In this document: piece after piece, positions 8,052 to 18,265 of the stretch
Position numbering within the stretch: the first letter of the stretch is position 1
Layout: every line of letters begins with the position of its first letter
Notes under the pieces: generated by a model
Database searches by the model: none
What the model was told of the DNA's origin: nothing
What the model saw: the letters and a program-made list of their open reading frames with translations, nothing else
Assembly: GCF_000330505.1 (NCBI RefSeq)
Contig: NW_004191594.1
Coordinates: 246,198-269,530 of the forward strand
Length of the DNA: 23,333 bases
Direction of reading: 5' to 3'
DNA from: Entamoeba invadens IP1
Taxonomy: Eukaryota; Evosea; Mastigamoebida; Endamoebidae
Program-made: the position numbers and the translations under genes

Positions 8052-9770
8052 ATGTTGAGTACTTTTATTCGCTCCAGGTCTTATGGGATGCATATCCAGA
8101 GTTGTTTTTACAATATACATGAAATGACTGACTGTTTTATATTTGCTGTGGAAGAACATGTAGAAAAGGGTGAGACTACAATACTTAATGTAGTACCTTC
8201 ATTTTGTCAGTGGGTTGTTGATGGTGACAAGACCAAAATTCGACTCTGGGAAATTATTGGAAAGACTTTCTCTTCGATCTGGGCGTTGTCCACATGCAAA
8301 TGTGGAAAATGTGAAAAGAGTCAAATCAACATGTTATGGCTCCTCCGCTTTTTAGTATCTAGTGAAGTCTTTAAGAACTCTCTCTACTCTGAACCCATAA
8401 AAATTTTATGCTTCGACTTCATTAAGAACAGAAATTTGTTTGTAAGAACATGTTTATTACTTGAACAATTAATTGACACTGATGGAGTTGTTATGACATT
8501 TGATGATGAATTCTGTCAGTTATTGTCTTCATTGGATCTCGTGGACACTGGTGTAGCTCTGGGTATTATCATAAAAACCTTAACCAAAAAGACTGAAAGA
8601 AATAGAGAAGATGCAAAGAACTTACTTAAATATGGAATTGTGAACAAGATATTGAAGTTGTTGTCACTGTCCACTTATAGTCTGGCTATCATCCATTTAC
8701 TTCAAAATTCTTGCATTTCAGAGAAAGATGAAGCGGTCAAAAAGGTCAGGAACAACGTTGAGAATGAATCGAAGACATATCCAGAAGTTGATTTAACATT
8801 TACAACGACACAAGGAGTGCATTCAGCAGATGTAGTTTCAGATGTACTCTTCTTTTTGATGATTTTGTTTGATTTAATTTCTCAAAAGAAAGCAATCAAG
8901 CTTGTAAAGGAAAGTGAAATGACTATTGCGATGATCCAATTACACGACTCAATCGATATTGACTCCCTTCCAGATGGATACACCCCACTTTCACAACATC
9001 CGTTACATGCGCTTTTTGGACAATATATTCACTTCATCTCGATGTTACCAAAAGAAGATATAATGAAGAATGGAATGATCGACATAGCCATGGACGACAT
9101 CTCACAAGCAAAAGAATGTTTTAAAGCACCACTCTTTTCATTTGTCGAAGCTGTAGTAAGGGAGTGTAATTTACAAGAAAAGATATACATTGGAAAAACA
9201 TGTGGAGCTATTAAAAGCGCGATATCGATGTTGTATGGGAAGATGAATTGTGATACACATGTCATCTTTGATGCCCTCGGATGTTTAATTCGAAAGAATG
9301 AAGAGAATTCCAAAGAGCTGATTGAGTGTATTCCCGAAAGCTTTGACAAGTTTCTGAAGAGGTGTGAAAGAGAATGTGTTTCGTCATGTGTTCTTTTGAG
9401 AAGTCTTTTGCTCAACATTTTATTTGATAAAAGCGGAGGAAATGCGATGCAACAATACCAGAAGATTGTGAATGAGATGATGCCCAACATATTTAAACAG
9501 TTAGTCGATCATTTGAAGGCTAATGGAGTTAACGGACACACCGCGTGTTGTTTGAATACAATCGTTCTTATATTGGGGATTCATCCCAATGTCGATCTTT
9601 TTATACAAAACGTTAATAACACGAAAATATATTTTGAGGAAATCAACAAGTTAGTTCAAACCTTTGAGAAGAGATACACCAAAGACGACCAAATAGAAGT
9701 TTTATTAGAAATCACAATGACTACAAAAAAACTGTGGATGGATGCTGTGAAGTGTGTGAAAGAGGAATAA
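8052..9770 (+). CDS. All-helical (possibly ARM/HEAT-like) protein, 572 aa
   Basis: The first in-frame ATG is at 8052, after an in-frame stop at 8019. The product appears almost entirely alpha-helical, with repeated Leu/Ile-rich helices separated by short polar loops, as in ARM or HEAT solenoids. A Cys cluster (CKCGKCEK) lies near residue 80. There is no signal peptide. Some helices are hydrophobic (VVSDVLFFLMILFDLI, near residue 265) but look like buried solenoid helices rather than clear membrane spans. It is a single long exon. The solenoid fold is inferred from composition and pattern only, and I cannot assign the protein to a named family. Confidence 0.7.
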   Translation: MLSTFIRSRSYGMHIQSCFYNIHEMTDCFIFAVEEHVEKGETTILNVVPSFCQWVVDGDKTKIRLWEIIGKTFSSIWALSTCKCGKCEKSQINMLWLLRFLVSSEVFKNSLYSEPIKILCFDFIKNRNLFVRTCLLLEQLIDTDGVVMTFDDEFCQLLSSLDLVDTGVALGIIIKTLTKKTERNREDAKNLLKYGIVNKILKLLSLSTYSLAIIHLLQNSCISEKDEAVKKVRNNVENESKTYPEVDLTFTTTQGVHSADVVSDVLFFLMILFDLISQKKAIKLVKESEMTIAMIQLHDSIDIDSLPDGYTPLSQHPLHALFGQYIHFISMLPKEDIMKNGMIDIAMDDISQAKECFKAPLFSFVEAVVRECNLQEKIYIGKTCGAIKSAISMLYGKMNCDTHVIFDALGCLIRKNEENSKELIECIPESFDKFLKRCERECVSSCVLLRSLLLNILFDKSGGNAMQQYQKIVNEMMPNIFKQLVDHLKANGVNGHTACCLNTIVLILGIHPNVDLFIQNVNNTKIYFEEINKLVQTFEKRYTKDDQIEVLLEITMTTKKLWMDAVKCVKEE

Positions 9771-9833
9771 GAAGAAGCTTTGGAAATGTTCAAGTGAAGA
9801 AAGGGTGTTGATTGAGTACTTTTTATATTTTAA

Positions 9834-10587
9834 AATAAGTATGATCCATTTATTTCTGGGGGGTTCCTCGATTTGATTCTGAAGGGATGGAGTTTTATTG
9901 GAGAACTAAAGAATGATAGTTTTTTAAACTATACAAAAAAGGCGAGAAACTCAATTACAAAAAGGATAAAATTAGAAAAAGTTTGGAAAAAAAAGGATAA
10001 GCGGGTTGCGTAGGGTACAACAGCAATCCCGATTAAAAATAAAGTTAATTTATTTTTATAATAATCTAATATAATACTAACAAAACAAGTAACAATGAAT
10101 AAAAATAAAAAAAAGAAATAAAAAAATGGAGAAATAGATGTAATTGATCAAAAAAAGAAGAGAAGAAATTCAGATCTGTACCAAATTAGAAAAAATTCAA
10201 ACCAAGATTTTTTTGTTTTGAAAGAAAACAGTGGCTGGTTACAAGGAAAAAGTGATGGGAAAACACGGGGGAAATGGGAGGTGGAATTCAAATGAGAAAA
10301 TAGCGAAATTTGATAAGAGATCGTCTATTGTGAGTTCTGGGTATTCTAAATATACAAGAAACTATAAAAAAAGAGAAAGAAGGATGAATGGATATACCAC
10401 TAATGAAGTAATCGGGGTGTTGGAGAATATACTAAATACCCCATATGATTCGAGGTACTGGCAAGATACGTGGAGTGTAAAGGTCCAAGGAGATGAACAT
10501 ACGATAAGTATTGATAACAGTTATAGCTATCAAGACTTGAAAGATAAGTTTGTAGTGTTTATTCTTGGTATAGAGAACTATTTATAG
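9834..10587 (+). pseudogene. Decayed gene of unknown family
   Basis: Three protein-like fragments lie in order on the plus strand. The first (9834-10013) reads FISGGFLDLILKGWSFIGEL and ends at TAG. The second (10146-10295) includes DFFVLKENSGWLQGKSDGK and is in the same frame. The third is open from 10222 to 10587 in the next frame and ends FVVFILGIENYL. The second fragment flows into the third near 10290 if one base is extra. An AT-rich gap of about 130 bases separates the first two. The third alone could be read as a 110-residue ORF from ATG 10255, but its natural N-terminal continuation lies in another frame, so I favour a broken gene. No family is recognised. It may derive from a multicopy element. 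Confidence 0.55.
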
Positions 10588-10778
10588 AACACTGTTTTGT
10601 TATTGAAAGTTTATGAAATTAATACATGCATCTATTCAACTAAGAACAACTTTTGGTAAACTATAACTTCTGTATTTATTACTTTTGATTGTATTGAATA
10701 TAATCAATTACATTGATACGGAGAAGATGAACACTTATTAATAGACTTTTTGTGGTCAAGTCGACTGGGATCGTTGAG

Positions 10779-13217
10779 ATGGACATGGAGTTACTAAAAC
10801 AACTCATTGCAACGCCATTTTATTACCGGTACAACCCTTTCATACAGAAATTCAATGTGTTGCGAAGTGATAAATTTGAATCGCTCTTAGAAATCGAGAT
10901 GAACATCTTTACTGCAAACAAGGTTGCATTCTGTGTGCACAGAAAAGAGATTCACCGCGGTAATAAACACTTTAACATCATGATGAGTGTTATGGACGAG
11001 CACTCGAGTATCGTCCCATTCAGAGATTCTCATTATCTCTTCAGTAGTTATATATTTGAGCAACTGTCATCCACACACGTCCGAGCAACTTATATTGCTA
11101 AAATAGCGCCAGTCCCTTTTTGTCATGAAACTGACGAACGACTTGGCTTAAGAAGACACATCACGATGATTAATAGATTCTTCAAAACCCTCACCGACTT
11201 GCCTACCAATTTGAGTGACATCCCGCCATATGTTGTTGTTGAACGAAATGGCTTTGAGAAGGTGTTAAACCCATACATCACACACGACAATGTTATACTG
11301 AAAGAAGACAATTACACGGTGTGTGAGGTGTCCAGGTTCAAAAATGACTTCAACTTTGTGTGTTGTGGGAAGTTCAAGAAGAGAGTCAAGTTGAGTCTTA
11401 CGATGGACACTGTCGTTGACTTGGTCTTCCAAGACAGATGTAAAGTACTTGAGTCGAAAAACAACTGTTTGTTACTTCAAAAAGGTGCAAGTACACAATA
11501 TGATGCGAATCCAGACCATATCTTGTTCTCTTCTTTTAACTACTCCAATGAACTGGCTCTGTTCCACTTCCACTCGAAAAGGTACTGCGTCGACGAAAAG
11601 AAGAGTTCTAAAGTGTTTTTCTTTAACGACGTCTACCTCATGTTTATGAGAGACGTCGATGGCATGTGGGAGGTCCAATTCTCGTTTGACGCGACTGAAA
11701 AGACGGGAGTACTCTCTGTTGATGTCATTCGGATATTCATGACTAATTTTGAACACAGACTCGACGACAAAACACAGTCGATCGACTCATCTAATAGTCC
11801 AACAGTACACTTTGCTTATGACCCTTCTTACTATATGAACTCCAGCACGTTTGCAGACTTATATCGAGCAACTTTTCAGAGGATTTGCTCCTATTTGAGT
11901 TACACTGATCTGAAGAATCTGTCGTGTTCGTCAAAACAAGTCAGAGCTTTGGTGTTGTCAGTGATGTCGTCCGAAGAGACGCAAAGTCTGAACTCAAACA
12001 CAAGTCAGTCTTCCGAAGAGAGCGGGCATAGTGAAACGAAAGCATCGCCATTACTCCCATCCATCGCTCAGTTAGTGAAATCAAACACATTGAGTTCCCC
12101 AAATAGTCCTGGTTTGTCGAACACTATGTCTTCATTCTCTCCGACGTTTTCGAGCTTTAATAATGGGTTTCAACCCTCTTTCCAACAGAGTGTCAAAGAG
12201 TCGAGTGGGAGTGTCCAACTCCCCTCAGTCTTTTCAGAATTGCCAAGTAAAAGTGTACCTCTTGTGCCACAGAGTATTCAGAGATTATCAACACTAACGG
12301 GCTGTTCTTCTTACTCGCTGCAGAGCGAATGTGAAGTACAGAATTCGGGATTTAGGGTTTTGGAAGGACACACTAATGTCATTCGGTCAATTGATTTCTC
12401 ACCCGACAACTCAGTGATGGTGAGCGGGTCATCTGATAGAAAGATACGCACGTGGGATTTAAATACTTTTCCGATAAGTGGAAGAGTGCTGATAGGGCCG
12501 AATAGTAGTGTTGTGAATACCGTCTTTATGTCCCAAGACACTATCTGTGTTGGGTACAAGTGCGGTACAATTAAGTACATCAACAGCGACAACCAGAAGA
12601 CTATAGTGTTTGACTCGGCATCAGGGAGACTCGAGGGTTTCTTCCCACTCAAAGGGATGGACTTTGTTGCTTGGAACGACAACGTCCAAATCATCAATTA
12701 CAACAACTTCAAACAAAAAGTGATCTTCACGTACCCACAACACTCGAAGAAAGTCACTGTAGTCAAACAGTTCAAACAAAATGAGTTTATCTCCGGCAGT
12801 GCCGACAGAACAGTCCACATCTGGGAAACCCAAAGTGAACACTCGAAAATCTCTGAAATCAAACCACACAAGAGCGGAGTCGCAGTGATCGACGTCATCG
12901 ACCAAAACAGGTTCTGCACTGTTGGAAGCGAGAAAGTGCTTTCAGTGTGGGACGACCGAATGCTGAAGATCCCCGTTGTCTCCATCGACAATCGTGTAGA
13001 TGTTGTATGTGTTAAAAATGGTGTTTTAGCGTGCGGATGCGATGATAATACAATCAAGTTCTATGAAACCAAAGAAATGAAGGAGATCACAAGTGTTCTG
13101 TGTAACACGGGAGACACGACGTTCTCTGCACTTAACATGAAAGGAAAGGTAGTAGTTGGTGGAGGAAGGAATGGGAACTTATTTATCGGGAAGTGTGACT
13201 TTTTGTGTGATAATTAA
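10779..13217 (+). CDS. F-box/WD40-repeat protein, 812 aa
   Basis: The first in-frame ATG is at 10779; the upstream GTG is not used. The N-terminal 350 residues form no domain I recognise. An F-box-like segment follows at about residues 360-395 (FQRICSYLSYTDLKNLSCSS), then a Ser-rich low-complexity linker of about 120 residues. WD40 repeats run from about residue 524 to the end. The first is textbook (VLEGHTNVIRSIDFSPD, then GSSDRKIRTWDL), others are looser (SGSADRTVHIWE), and about six blades are visible. F-box/WD40 proteins are substrate adaptors of SCF ubiquitin ligases: the F-box binds Skp1 and the propeller binds the substrate. The order fits that family, but the very long N-terminal extension is unusual. 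A four-codon upstream ORF overlaps a GAAC-like element at 10727-10733. Confidence 0.8.
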   Translation: MDMELLKQLIATPFYYRYNPFIQKFNVLRSDKFESLLEIEMNIFTANKVAFCVHRKEIHRGNKHFNIMMSVMDEHSSIVPFRDSHYLFSSYIFEQLSSTHVRATYIAKIAPVPFCHETDERLGLRRHITMINRFFKTLTDLPTNLSDIPPYVVVERNGFEKVLNPYITHDNVILKEDNYTVCEVSRFKNDFNFVCCGKFKKRVKLSLTMDTVVDLVFQDRCKVLESKNNCLLLQKGASTQYDANPDHILFSSFNYSNELALFHFHSKRYCVDEKKSSKVFFFNDVYLMFMRDVDGMWEVQFSFDATEKTGVLSVDVIRIFMTNFEHRLDDKTQSIDSSNSPTVHFAYDPSYYMNSSTFADLYRATFQRICSYLSYTDLKNLSCSSKQVRALVLSVMSSEETQSLNSNTSQSSEESGHSETKASPLLPSIAQLVKSNTLSSPNSPGLSNTMSSFSPTFSSFNNGFQPSFQQSVKESSGSVQLPSVFSELPSKSVPLVPQSIQRLSTLTGCSSYSLQSECEVQNSGFRVLEGHTNVIRSIDFSPDNSVMVSGSSDRKIRTWDLNTFPISGRVLIGPNSSVVNTVFMSQDTICVGYKCGTIKYINSDNQKTIVFDSASGRLEGFFPLKGMDFVAWNDNVQIINYNNFKQKVIFTYPQHSKKVTVVKQFKQNEFISGSADRTVHIWETQSEHSKISEIKPHKSGVAVIDVIDQNRFCTVGSEKVLSVWDDRMLKIPVVSIDNRVDVVCVKNGVLACGCDDNTIKFYETKEMKEITSVLCNTGDTTFSALNMKGKVVVGGGRNGNLFIGKCDFLCDN

Positions 13218-13353
13218 ATGTGTTTTGTTAGTCATTTGAGGGGTTAGCTTTATTATATATATATATAACATATAAAAAGAAGTCACTTAGAACGATTTAA
13301 TGGTCTGTTGCATAATAAGGAAGTGTTGTGTGTAAATATTAAACAGTCTTAAC

Positions 13354-14037
13354 TCACTGCAAAAGTGAAGATTTGTGTTTATCGTCCTTAATAAGACATT
13401 TGAGGGATGATATTAAGAGCGACTTTGGTAAGTCTCCCAAGAAGTCTGACCCCCCATTGTAAGAAAAGGTCGAGAAAAAGAGGATAGAAAGAGTTTGAAA
13501 CATTTCCGTGTGATCTTCTATCATATCCACATTATCAAATACTTCTAAAAAGTTTATCACGACATCGGGTAATTGCGCGGAGAGGTAGAGGGAATATGAC
13601 TCAAAAAATTTCCATGACATTCGCGCTTGGGGGCACTTTAACAGCTCGACTAATATTCGAACAGACGTGAATGGCGTTGCTCTTATTAACGCAAGAGACG
13701 TCCCACAATAACACCATTCAACAAAAGCTGTTGCTGATGTTTCTGACGTATCAAGATGAAGACCAGAACAGAACGGTTGGACGATCGATTTGTGAATTGG
13801 AATTTCTCCTGTTGAATAACTTAAAACTCCATCTGTCTCGAGTAAAAATCGTTGTTTGTAAGCTCGTAATAACGTCGGATTTGGGTTGGCAAGGACGGGC
13901 GCTTCTGGAAACGCAACTGTTAAATAATAGAAACACAAATTGCCCTTTTCATCTATCGCAAGGTACTCGTCGCTCTCACGCACTCGGTCTATTAATTCCT
14001 TAATTCTATTTTTCTCACACAACTCTCTCAAAGTCAT
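13354..14037 (-). CDS. Possible BTB/POZ-like protein, 227 aa
   Basis: Starts at ATG 14037-14035 (MTLRELCEKNRIKELIDRV) and converges on the F-box/WD40 gene with 136 bases between stops. The middle third has a BTB-like pattern: a strand pair with GEIPIHKSIV, where BTB domains usually have an invariant-looking HK, then FVEWCYCGTS, resembling the FLxYxYTG segment. The last 70 residues are helical. BTB proteins often act as Cullin-3 adaptors or in oligomerisation. The match is partial and from pattern only, so an unrelated Entamoeba-specific protein is a real alternative. It is a single exon, with no membrane segment or signal peptide. Confidence 0.55.
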   Translation of the reverse strand: MTLRELCEKNRIKELIDRVRESDEYLAIDEKGNLCFYYLTVAFPEAPVLANPNPTLLRAYKQRFLLETDGVLSYSTGEIPIHKSIVQPFCSGLHLDTSETSATAFVEWCYCGTSLALIRATPFTSVRILVELLKCPQARMSWKFFESYSLYLSAQLPDVVINFLEVFDNVDMIEDHTEMFQTLSILFFSTFSYNGGSDFLGDLPKSLLISSLKCLIKDDKHKSSLLQ

Positions 14038-14253
14038 TTTTTATCTTTTTGAGTGATTTTTTAATTATAACCATTTTTTGTGTTTTTGTAAATGTTATTT
14101 ATTTTATAGGGTTTCTTTAATTTGAATACGAAGGGAAAAAAAGGTATATTATTATATTATATCTATTATAACATATATATTATATTATCATTTTTTAAAA
14201 TAATATCTATTCTTTTGTTAAAACTCAAACTATAGAAGAAGTGACACAAAACA

Positions 14254-16186
14254 ATGAAATTGTTTCAAAAGATGTCAAAACTGGAAGCCGTGTACATAAC
14301 AAACATGTTGTTGTATATTAGAGAGATGAGCACAAAAACCTACTTTTAGTCTTTCAAAACACTCAAGTGGTGTTTGATATAATTCGAACCAATCCACAAA
14401 ATATATTATGTGGGATGAATTATATGAAATAAAGATTTCTAAAGCTCAATACATAAAGAGAAACGCCTCAATTTTGTAATGCATATACAGAGAATAAAGA
14501 TACACTTATCACATTCTTTGACTTGTAAAAAGTGTTTGTCATCTCTCTGACTGAATTTTCGAAGCCCAACATTTAAGTGACCAATTCGTCTTTCTTAGAA
14601 TCAACTTTATTGGTTTAAAGTGTGTCACAAACTTTTTGAAGTTGAGAAATTTGTTTGTAGAATTTTAAAATATCTTCCCCGATTAAACAAATTGTTCAAC
14701 ACTGCAATTTCTATGGAACGTTATGTTCTATTAAAACACAACGTTTATTTTATTGAACAATACAAACAACTGTATTAGATGAAATGTATCAAATTCTGTA
14801 TTGTTACAAAATGGGATTTTTTTTGCAAAAACAACAAAAAATGTTCATTTTATGTGTTGGGGTTATCGTTTTAAACAACAAGAGCGAATTTACAATTAAG
14901 AAAACTGTCTTAAATTAATGTTAGACACACCAACTAAAATACCCAAGACAACCAATATTACAAATCAATTGATTTAATACTCACCAAAAGTGGGTTCTAT
15001 GATTTTAGTGGTATTAAAACAGAACATTTAAAGCTCAATTTACATACCAGTGACTTATCTTTAATATTTTCAAAAATGCTTATGTTGGTTCTAAGAAATC
15101 AAAGTAACAAGGGCTGTTATATTAACAATGATAATGTATTTAATTGTTATAAAGTTGAGATGTATTACTGTTTCACATTCAAAATGATTCATGTTACAAA
15201 AACAATGAAATATTTAACAATTAGGTCTCCTTTGTGTATTCAATACGACTTTCTAAAGCACTCAATTTATAGGAAATTGACATTCAATCCGACTTTGATG
15301 AACTGAATGTCGACAACTTTGTTCTCAACAATTATAAATGTATGTCACAAAGGAATTGTTATATTTTCTGTTTGTGTTAAAAAGTTAGACATCACAGGTA
15401 AAGGAGATAGAATTTCAGTGATTGGTGGGGGTGTTTCCATGTCGTTATTTGGAGTGATTTTACACTATATAATGCCCAAACACCAACACAGCTTAAAAAT
15501 TCAAACAACTCACAAAATAATCATAGAATCAACTTCTTATTTCAGTGACGTCAAAAGAAAGAGGAAGGTAGCCAATTTAAATGTCTTGAATTTTGAAATA
15601 TTAAGCGAAACAAATTTGGAGTATATCAGTGTCTCATAAGACATGATATCGTGGATTTCTCGGGATGTCATTCGATCAAAGGAATTTATATCCTCTCCAA
15701 CAAAACTTTGTCTTTTAAAGGTTTTCCAACTCTCTTGAATTTGTAAGCGACGTTCAAAAATTGCATAGAAGAAATAAACCTTTGTACTTTGAAATAGACA
15801 GAGAAATGCAAAAAAGGCTTTTGAATAAAGAAACAAAACATAGACTTTTTATATTAAAAAAAACTATTAGCTGTTTGGTCGAACTTTATGTGCGTTGGAA
15901 ATGTTTTGAAAGGCAGGAAGTGTAAATTTTATATGAAGAATATATTAGTAAAGAAAAGAAAGTGTGGAGTGTTTTTAAACAAACTTTTCGTGACAAACGT
16001 TGACCAAAGCAACCAACACACATAAAGAAAGAAAATAAAGTTAAAGAATACTTAAAAATGGAATGTGACAATTCAGAGGACGTAAATGAGTTATTTGAAG
16101 AAGAGTTTGGTGATTATATTACAAAGTACTTGTTATTAAGAATATTTTATTATAATGTACTAAACATAATTATAAATGAATTATAA
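14254..16186 (+). pseudogene. Decayed leucine-rich-repeat-like Entamoeba family gene
   Basis: A run of coding-like fragments on one strand is broken by many stops and frameshifts. It opens at ATG 14254 with KMSKLEAVYITNMLLYI, stopped by TAG at 14347. I recall this as the typical N-terminus of a large Entamoeba LRR-like family (M-x-x-LE-x-VYL-x-N-V pattern). Further fragments are 14599-14778 (RILKYLPRLNKLF), 15076-15306 (KYLTIRSPLCIQYDFLKH, then LTFNPTL, with repeat-like Leu/Ile spacing), 15307-15639, 15630-15746 (IKGIYILSNKTLSFKGFPTL), 15870-16025, and 16037-16186 (DVNELFEEEFGDYITKYLLL). The fragments occupy all three frames in a consistent 5' to 3' order over about 640 codons. No intact ORF exceeds 110 codons. 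Confidence 0.6.
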
Positions 16187-16607
16187 TATATATTATTAAA
16201 TATATATTATTAAATATATTAAATTTGAATAACATAATTATTAAAATTTTTTAATCTTCATAAAACTATTTAAAAATTTAGTCAACATTTCTTTAAAAAA
16301 AATCCTCCAATTTGTCGTTAAATAAAAATTTATTACAATTTATCTAATAACAATAGTTTAAAAATTAGTAACATCTAGTTAAGTACAAAGTCTGATTATC
16401 ACATAAAAAGTGACATTCTGAGCATTTATACTCACTTTCTGATTTTTAAACAACTTAATTATTAATTATCATAATTAAATTAAAATTATAATAATACGAC
16501 TACATTTGGTTTTGTTTGACGAAAAAAAAAAGACCGAAAAAGTCAAAGAAAGTGTGTTAATTCTATGATGTAAATCAATAGATAATCATAACTTAATAAA
16601 CTATATA
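16187..16607. other. AT-rich spacer, nothing specific seen
   Basis: About 420 bases of A/T-rich sequence between the decayed LRR-like gene and the TLDc gene, including repeated TATATTATTAAA words at 16188-16220. It presumably carries the promoter of the gene at 16608, but I cannot place defined elements. Confidence 0.5.
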
Positions 16608-17585
16608 ATGATCCGTTCAATACAATCACTTGAACTCAAGTTGATAAGCTTATCCTCAGAAATTGAAGAGATTTTAGGTGAGATGAAACACCTCGATGAC
16701 AATTGTTTGAACGAAAGTATTCCAAACATCGAAACATTACTTGAAACCACAGACGTCAAAAGTTCCATCAAATCACTCGAAGCCATTTTCGACCGCCTTG
16801 GTGAGTCTATTCTCCGTCGGAAGAACATCGAAAAAACAACATTTGAATTGCAAGAATTGTTGGGGGAGTGTGCACTTACCAAACAATTGTTTGATTGGTG
16901 TCGTAGTAAAGAAGAGGAAGAGACGACCCAAAACAACCAACTAGTTACAAAGCTAGTTGCGCTTGAAGATAAGCTTTACTCCAATGAAATTGATTTGATG
17001 CTTTCAAGACGAAAAGAAGTGAATGTGTCACGAAAGAACGAATTGATGACAAAGTATATAATGAAAGACAACCCATTGGTATCAAACATGAACATGATGT
17101 TTGGCGAATACAACGTGCGTCTAATTGAAAAGTGGTCTTCATCCAAAGTGAGCAAAATAGTGTTTGACACATTAAGTGATGAGTATAGTACATCAACTGT
17201 ATTTTTCAAGAAAACAGAAGGATTGAAGAAGCTTGCCATCTTCATCAAAGATAGTAACTCGAACATTTTCGGAAGGTTACTGTCAGGTACCTTCTTAACA
17301 AGTGGAAACGTTTTAAGCTCATCAGACGGATTTAACTTCATCTTGAAAATTGGGAACAACACACAGACGCGAATCAAAATAGATAATAACGTGTTTGACT
17401 ATTCGGGGATGCCTGCTCTTAAGAATCAATTTTTGGTCATTCCCGGTGCATTCTCTCTTGGGAAGTTTGGTGAGGAAAATCTGTGCTATTTGTCTCGTGC
17501 AAATTTTGGGAATGAAAATTTGCTTGGAACGCCGAGTAACGGAAGGTTTGCATATAGAAGAGTGGTCGTTGTTGAAATGGTGTAG
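16608..17585 (+). CDS. Coiled-coil plus TLDc-domain protein, 325 aa
   Basis: Starts at ATG 16608 (MIRSIQSLELKLISLSSEIEEIL). The first 150 residues are a charged coiled coil. From about residue 170 the sequence fits a TLDc domain: EKWSSSKVSKIVFDTLSDEY (the first strand and IVFD core), then KLAIFIKDSNSNIFG, a classic TLDc turn, and later a beta-rich half ending RRVVVVEMV. In other eukaryotes TLDc proteins act in oxidative-stress resistance and bind the V-ATPase. In Entamoeba, coiled-coil/TLDc proteins form a large family of unknown job. No intron, signal peptide or membrane segment is seen. The next gene begins about 100 bases downstream on the same strand. Confidence 0.7.
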   Translation: MIRSIQSLELKLISLSSEIEEILGEMKHLDDNCLNESIPNIETLLETTDVKSSIKSLEAIFDRLGESILRRKNIEKTTFELQELLGECALTKQLFDWCRSKEEEETTQNNQLVTKLVALEDKLYSNEIDLMLSRRKEVNVSRKNELMTKYIMKDNPLVSNMNMMFGEYNVRLIEKWSSSKVSKIVFDTLSDEYSTSTVFFKKTEGLKKLAIFIKDSNSNIFGRLLSGTFLTSGNVLSSSDGFNFILKIGNNTQTRIKIDNNVFDYSGMPALKNQFLVIPGAFSLGKFGEENLCYLSRANFGNENLLGTPSNGRFAYRRVVVVEMV

Positions 17586-17688
17586 GCTCTTTGTTTTTAT
17601 TGATTTGATTTTTATTCCTTTTATTGAAGTTTTGCATTGAAAATTTTTGGAACATGCATTTGAAAAGAAGAACTTGAAAAGGGAAGTA

Positions 17689-18265
17689 ATGACTTTTGGT
17701 ATAGTCTTTGGCACCATCCTTTTGCTCATTCTTTTGGTGGTTATATACAAAGTGGTATCCACCCCAATTGAAAACAAAGATAAGAACAAGACACAACTGG
17801 AGATCGATCAAATCGACGCAGACATTAAAAAGGAAAAAGACGAGTGTCAAAGGAATTTGGAATTGATGAAATGCGACTTTGAGAATGTTCAAAAGGACCA
17901 AACAACACGAAAAAGCCAATTGGCTCATGAGCTTGCACTTAGAATCATTAAAGCTAGAAAGTACATTGCAACACTTATGGAAATTAGGGCAAATATCCAT
18001 GAAGAATATGAAAAGTGTCATAATACAAATAACCAAGACTTTTCAAAAAAGATCGAAATTGCACAAAGGTCTGTTACTCTTGCGAAAGCACATTACCACA
18101 ACCCACAAGAAAAGACTTCGGAAGAAGACCTTGGTTTGTTATCTTTAATTTTTGTTGGTAATATAGTTTTTTGTACGTAAAAAAGACTGACAGGAAGAGA
18201 TGTCACTCGACAAGTTTGTGTTGGATGGAGAGATCGAAGAAATTAATCAAGAAAAAGAGGATTGA
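17689..18265 (+). CDS. Single-pass membrane coiled-coil protein, two exons
   Basis: I place the start at ATG 17689, which opens directly into a membrane helix (GIVFGTILLLILLVVIYKVV). The upstream part of the frame has no ATG. The rest is a Lys/Glu-rich coiled coil of about 110 residues with a few Cys, so the protein is probably anchored by its N-terminus. A GTTTGT donor at 18134 marks an intron. Joining 17689-18133 to 18198-18265 yields 170 residues ending in an acidic tail (EIEEINQEKED). That acceptor is AAG. The more usual CAG at 18191-18193 is in the wrong phase. Unspliced, the frame would add a hydrophobic tail and stop at 18180. A GAAC word at about 17650 lies 35-40 bases before the ATG. 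No family is recognised. Confidence 0.55.
18134..18197 (+). other. Probable intron of membrane coiled-coil gene
   Basis: The GTTTGT donor is at 18134-18139, in a short AT-rich body of 64 bases. The acceptor AAG at 18195-18197 keeps phase 1. CAG at 18191-18193 would give phase 0 and break the frame. Confidence 0.45.

Noticed and set aside
9029..9490. Minus-strand ORF of 153 codons
   Set aside because: It is a shadow of the helical protein at 8052-9770, with no upstream signal.
12311..13057. Three minus-strand ORFs over the WD40 region
   Set aside because: They are antisense to well-supported WD40 repeats.
15537..15836. Minus-strand ORF of 99 codons that looks partly protein-like
   Set aside because: It lies inside the decayed plus-strand gene, whose fragments flank it in consistent order. 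I could not connect it to any start or domain.
17322..18036. Two overlapping minus-strand ORFs (155 and 199 codons)
   Set aside because: They are antisense to the TLDc gene and the membrane coiled-coil gene, Phe/Lys-rich, and without supporting structure.
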